Shown here: piece by piece, positions 42,173 through 44,514 of the stretch
Layout of the letters: the number at the start of each line of letters is the position of its first letter
Position numbering within the stretch: the first letter of the stretch is position 1
DNA from: Rhodopseudomonas sp.
GTDB taxonomy: Bacteria; Pseudomonadota; Alphaproteobacteria; Rhizobiales; Xanthobacteraceae
Assembly (NCBI GenBank): GCA_016124795.1
Contig: WGNB01000049.1
Coordinates: 1-44,514, forward strand
Length of the DNA: 44,514 bases
Direction of reading: 5' to 3'
The notes under the pieces: generated by a model
Seen by the model: the letters and a program-made list of their open reading frames with translations, nothing else
What the model was told of the DNA's origin: nothing
Databases searched by the model: none
Program-made: the position numbers and the translations under genes

Positions 42173-42188
42173 TTTACGCAAGCTTAAC
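42173..42188 (+). promoter_or_regulatory. CtrA-like box upstream of fliX
   Basis: TTTA-CGCAAGC-TTAAC matches the CtrA pattern TTAA-N7-TTAAC with one mismatch. It lies about 80 nt before the fliX ATG. In Caulobacter fliX is a CtrA-dependent class II gene, so the box fits the context. Confidence 0.45.
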
Positions 42189-42267
42189 CATAAATCGGCA
42201 GGCTGATCGCAATTAGACGCCCGGAATCCGACAATGGATTGCGGTCTTCGCCAAGGTCACAGGCCTC

Positions 42268-42678
42268 ATGCGCATTACTGGTCCAAACGGAACGGCGCTT
42301 TCGACCAAGTCCGGCTCGGCACGCCGGACCGCGGCGGGCGGCTTTTCGCTCAATGAGACGGAAACCCCACGCAGCACCGCCGGGGCCGGGCCGATGCGTT
42401 CGGTGGCCAGTCTCGATGGACTGTTGGCCCTGCAGGGCGTGGAAACGCCGACCGAACGCAAGAAGCGGGCGGTGGTCCGGGGCCGCAAGGCGCTCGACGT
42501 GCTCGACGACCTTAAACTCGGCCTGCTCGATGGCAGCCTCGACAGCGCGACCATCGACCGGCTCAAACTGGCGTCCGAAGGGCTGGCCGAGGACACCGGC
42601 GACGCCGGTCTGGACGATGTCCTGAGCGCCATCGACCTGCGGGTGGCGGTCGAACTGGCCAAAGCCGGCCGCCGTTAG
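42268..42678 (+). CDS. fliX: Flagellar assembly checkpoint regulator FliX
   Basis: A 136-residue regulator. The first 50 residues are unstructured and basic. The conserved C-terminal region holds RKKRAVVRGRKALDVLDDLK and LDDVLSAIDLRVAVELAKAG. In Caulobacter FliX binds FlbD and couples assembly of the basal body to sigma-54 transcription of the later genes. Divergent flgI/fliX is also the Caulobacter order. Length matches the family (about 140). The ribosome-binding site is weak. dksA follows. Confidence 0.9.
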   Translation: MRITGPNGTALSTKSGSARRTAAGGFSLNETETPRSTAGAGPMRSVASLDGLLALQGVETPTERKKRAVVRGRKALDVLDDLKLGLLDGSLDSATIDRLKLASEGLAEDTGDAGLDDVLSAIDLRVAVELAKAGRR

Positions 42679-42881
42679 CCGAAAGACTCGGCCGATCCGG
42701 CTAAATAAGGCTGTGGGCCGGGCTCCCCGCCATTAACCGAAGTCATTGAACTTTCGCACAAATCGGGCAAAGCGCATATCCTTACTAGGATATTGTCGCC
42801 CGCGTGGCGCGCGTATATAAGCTCGCCGCAACGGGAGGGGACTTCTCGGTCCATATAAGAAAAAGACAAGGAGTCAGTGGG

Positions 42882-43295
42882 ATGTTGGCCAAAGTGAAGC
42901 CTTATCGGCCGTCCGATAAGGAGCCTTTTATGAATGAGCGCCAGCGGGACTATTTCCGCGCGAAACTGCTTGCCTGGCGTGACGATATTCTCAAGGAAGC
43001 CAAGGAAACCCTCCAGCACTTGCAGGAGGAGAACCAGAATCACCCGGATCTGGCCGACCGCGCCTCCTCGGAGACCGACCGTTCGATCGAGCTGCGGGCC
43101 CGTGACCGGCAACGCAAGCTGATCTCCAAGATCGACGAGGCGCTGGCGCGCATCGACGACGGTACCTACGGCTATTGCGAGGAAACCGGCGAGCCGATCT
43201 CGTTGCGCCGTCTGGAAGCCCGCCCGATCGCGACCTTGTCGGTGGAAGCCCAGGAACGCCACGAGCGCCGGGAAAAGGTTTACCGCGACGACTGA
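42882..43295 (+). CDS. dksA: DksA-like RNA polymerase-binding regulator, single-cysteine form
   Basis: A 137-residue member of the DksA/TraR family that binds the polymerase secondary channel and, with ppGpp, adjusts transcription. The coiled-coil part (ERQRDYFRAKLLAWRDDILK, then LADRASSETDRSIELRARDR) is followed by the globular GTYGYCEETGEPISLRRLEA. Only one of the four zinc cysteines is kept. That form is usual in alphaproteobacteria and acts without zinc. AAGGAG lies 8 nt before the ATG at 42882. A strong terminator follows. Confidence 0.93.
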   Translation: MLAKVKPYRPSDKEPFMNERQRDYFRAKLLAWRDDILKEAKETLQHLQEENQNHPDLADRASSETDRSIELRARDRQRKLISKIDEALARIDDGTYGYCEETGEPISLRRLEARPIATLSVEAQERHERREKVYRDD

Positions 43296-43357
43296 GCCGT
43301 CCCACGGCGCAGGATGGCAAGGACGACGACGCCGATCGCGTCCGTCGATAACGTCGA

Positions 43358-43386
43358 ATGCCCGGCAGGCTTGCCGGGCATTTTTG
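43358..43386 (+). terminator. Intrinsic terminator of dksA
   Basis: AATGCCCGGCA at 43358-43368 pairs with TGCCGGGCATT at 43373-43383 around GGCT and runs into TTTTT. Confidence 0.92.
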
Positions 43387-43418
43387 TGTCGCGTCGTTGC
43401 TCTCCGGCTCAGCCGGCG

Positions 43419-43859
43419 CTAGCGGCAGTAATGCCGCCGCCCGTCATAGCCCATGTAGGTGCCGGTGCGCGGGTCGAACGACCGGTAACGCGAGAAGCAA
43501 TAGGACAGCCAGCTGCGCGAGCCGCCGTAATAGCGCGGGCCGTAGACCGGACCGTAGAAGCCCGGCGGGTAATAGACCGGCGGACCGTAATAGGCGGGCG
43601 GGCCGCCGTAATAATAAGGCGACGCGCCGAGGAGGCCGCCGAACAGCAGGCCGGCGGCGACACCGGCCGCGACGCCGCCGCCCCGCCGGCCGCGCCAGCG
43701 GACTTCGGTGACGCTATCGGCGGTGGCGGATTTCAAAGCCACCGTCGCCGAGGGGACCGGCGCCGCGAATGTCGGGACGGTGCTGGCGGTCAGAATGGCG
43801 ACGATGCCGAAGGCCGCGGCCCAAGTGGCAAGCGAAGAGATCCGTGAAGATGCGCGCAT
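43419..43859 (-). CDS. BA14K family exported protein
   Basis: A 146-residue protein with signal peptide (about 1-33, ending TFA), a Gly-rich hydrophobic stretch (GVAAGVAAGLLFGGLLG), a Tyr/Pro/Gly-rich middle (PYYYGGPPAYYGPP) and the BA14K end WLSYCFSRYRSFDPRTGTYM followed by GYDGRRHYCR. BA14K proteins of Brucella and related bacteria are small surface/periplasmic lectin-like antigens. The ATG at 43859 has GGAGGAG upstream. Two Cys in the domain are likely a disulfide. Confidence 0.88.
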   Translation of the reverse strand: MRASSRISSLATWAAAFGIVAILTASTVPTFAAPVPSATVALKSATADSVTEVRWRGRRGGGVAAGVAAGLLFGGLLGASPYYYGGPPAYYGPPVYYPPGFYGPVYGPRYYGGSRSWLSYCFSRYRSFDPRTGTYMGYDGRRHYCR

Positions 43860-43945
43860 GGAAGACTCCTCCTGTTTTTTGCAAGAGTCGGTTGTCGGAG
43901 ACCGCGCGGCATTGATCCCGATCAATACCGGGCGACCGTTCCATG

Positions 43946-44043
43946 GTCATTCCGGACGACGCGATAGCGGCAATTCGGATTCCGGAGGCGCATGAGAACT
44001 GGGCTGGATTCCGGATCGCCGCTATCGCGTCGTCCGGAATGAC
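43946..44043. repeat. 26-bp perfect inverted repeat (dispersed palindromic element)
   Basis: Left arm 43946-43971 and right arm 44018-44043 are perfect complements, beginning GTCATTCCGGACGACGCGAT. The 46-bp centre contains two GGATTCCGG direct copies and a GCGCATGAGAACTG core. The design matches the CGTCATTCCGG...CCGGAATGACG elements common in Bradyrhizobiaceae. Confidence 0.8.
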
Positions 44044-44058
44044 GACGAGGATCATGCG

Positions 44059-44514
44059 CTCCGTCGTGCGGACATGCGTCATCGCCCGTGTTGTTTGCGG
44101 CCCCGGGCGAGCCGTCGCTTGAGAAGGTCTTCCGTCTTCGCCCCTTAAGAACGAGGGCGCGCGGAACGCCGGGGTCCCAACGACCCCGCAGCCCTGTGTA
44201 CGAAAGTAAACGAAGTACACAGGCAGTAGTCACCACGAAACCGCCGGTTCCCCGGCATTCCGCGCGCGGTGTTTGTAGGTTTGCTCCGCATCGCCCCCGG
44301 TGGTCCCAACATTTCAGGCCCCCTTCGTTACCGAAGGCGAACCTAACCACCGCTGCGGGGCCTCGATGAACGTGGCGGGGAACTCCCTCGCCCTGGCGTT
44401 TCCCGAACCCTGGTATCGAGTTCGTTCAACGGCAAGACTTCAGCCCCTTGGCGCACGTTCATGTCCGCCCCAGTGACCGCCTGATGGGCGGCCGGGACGA
44501 TGCGGCTTGGACCG
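44059..44514. repeat. Second dispersed element with nested hairpins
   Basis: No gene is seen in the last 450 bp. Outer arms 44157-44174 and 44250-44267 pair over 18 bp with one mismatch. Inside are GGGGTC/GACCCC (44171-44187) and CCTGTGTAC/GTACACAGG (44193-44223). The text resembles another conserved intergenic repeat of Bradyrhizobium genomes. The sequence to the window edge is probably its flank. Confidence 0.65.

Noticed and set aside
43314-43847. 177-codon plus-strand ORF opposite the BA14K gene
   Set aside because: It starts inside the dksA terminator region and is the complement of a gene with signal peptide and BA14K motif.

Overview
The window looks like chromosome from an alphaproteobacterium of the order Hyphomicrobiales (Rhizobiales), most likely the Bradyrhizobium/Rhodopseudomonas/Pseudolabrys branch. 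Reasons: high GC, protein families typical of that order (BA14K-like protein, DUF6894, DUF6455, ChaB, a DksA with only one zinc-finger cysteine), a Caulobacter-like flagellar regulatory set (FliX, FlbT, FlaF), and intergenic palindromes of the kind scattered through Bradyrhizobiaceae genomes. No rRNA, tRNA, CRISPR array, insertion sequence or prophage was seen. The species cannot be named from sequence alone.

Region 1 (1-15.7 kb) is mixed housekeeping and accessory content. It holds an Hpt phosphotransfer protein, an adrenodoxin-type ferredoxin, a hot-dog thioesterase, an exported alpha/beta hydrolase and a solute-binding protein without a signal peptide. Two adjacent paralogous multi-pass membrane proteins, a CoxE-like VWA protein and a small threefold-repeat (MABP-like beta-prism) protein behind an AT-rich promoter follow. 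Then come a MerR regulator/aldo-keto reductase pair with a clear MerR operator, small family proteins, a 25-codon ORF with an exceptionally long Shine-Dalgarno match, a chaB-like/hemN pair and a large coiled-coil protein.

Region 2 (16-29.3 kb) carries envelope and stress functions: a small exported protein, a methyltransferase, a PRC-barrel protein, UspA and SixA, an FAD-dependent amine/amino-acid oxidoreductase with a low-complexity tail, a MipA-like porin, a lipoprotein, a large membrane protein, the MoxR AAA+ ATPase that probably partners the VWA protein 20 kb away, and exported MsrA and MsrB.

Region 3 (29.4-43.4 kb) is a flagellar block: flgE-flgK-flgL on the plus strand; flaF-flbT and two tandem flagellin genes on the minus strand; then flgN-like/flgJ/flgI on the minus strand divergent from fliX, followed by dksA. 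The sequence upstream of flgE and of flgI contains sigma-54 promoters with exact GG-N10-GC spacing. Each is preceded, 84-97 nt upstream, by the same CCCGGCAA-centred element. fliX has a CtrA-like box. Together these fit a Caulobacter-type CtrA to FliX/FlbD to sigma-54 flagellar hierarchy ending in FlbT/FlaF control of flagellin. The window closes with a BA14K-like gene and two dispersed palindromic repeats.

Family assignments come from recognising motifs and were not checked against a database. Promoter and operator calls rest on pattern matching by eye.
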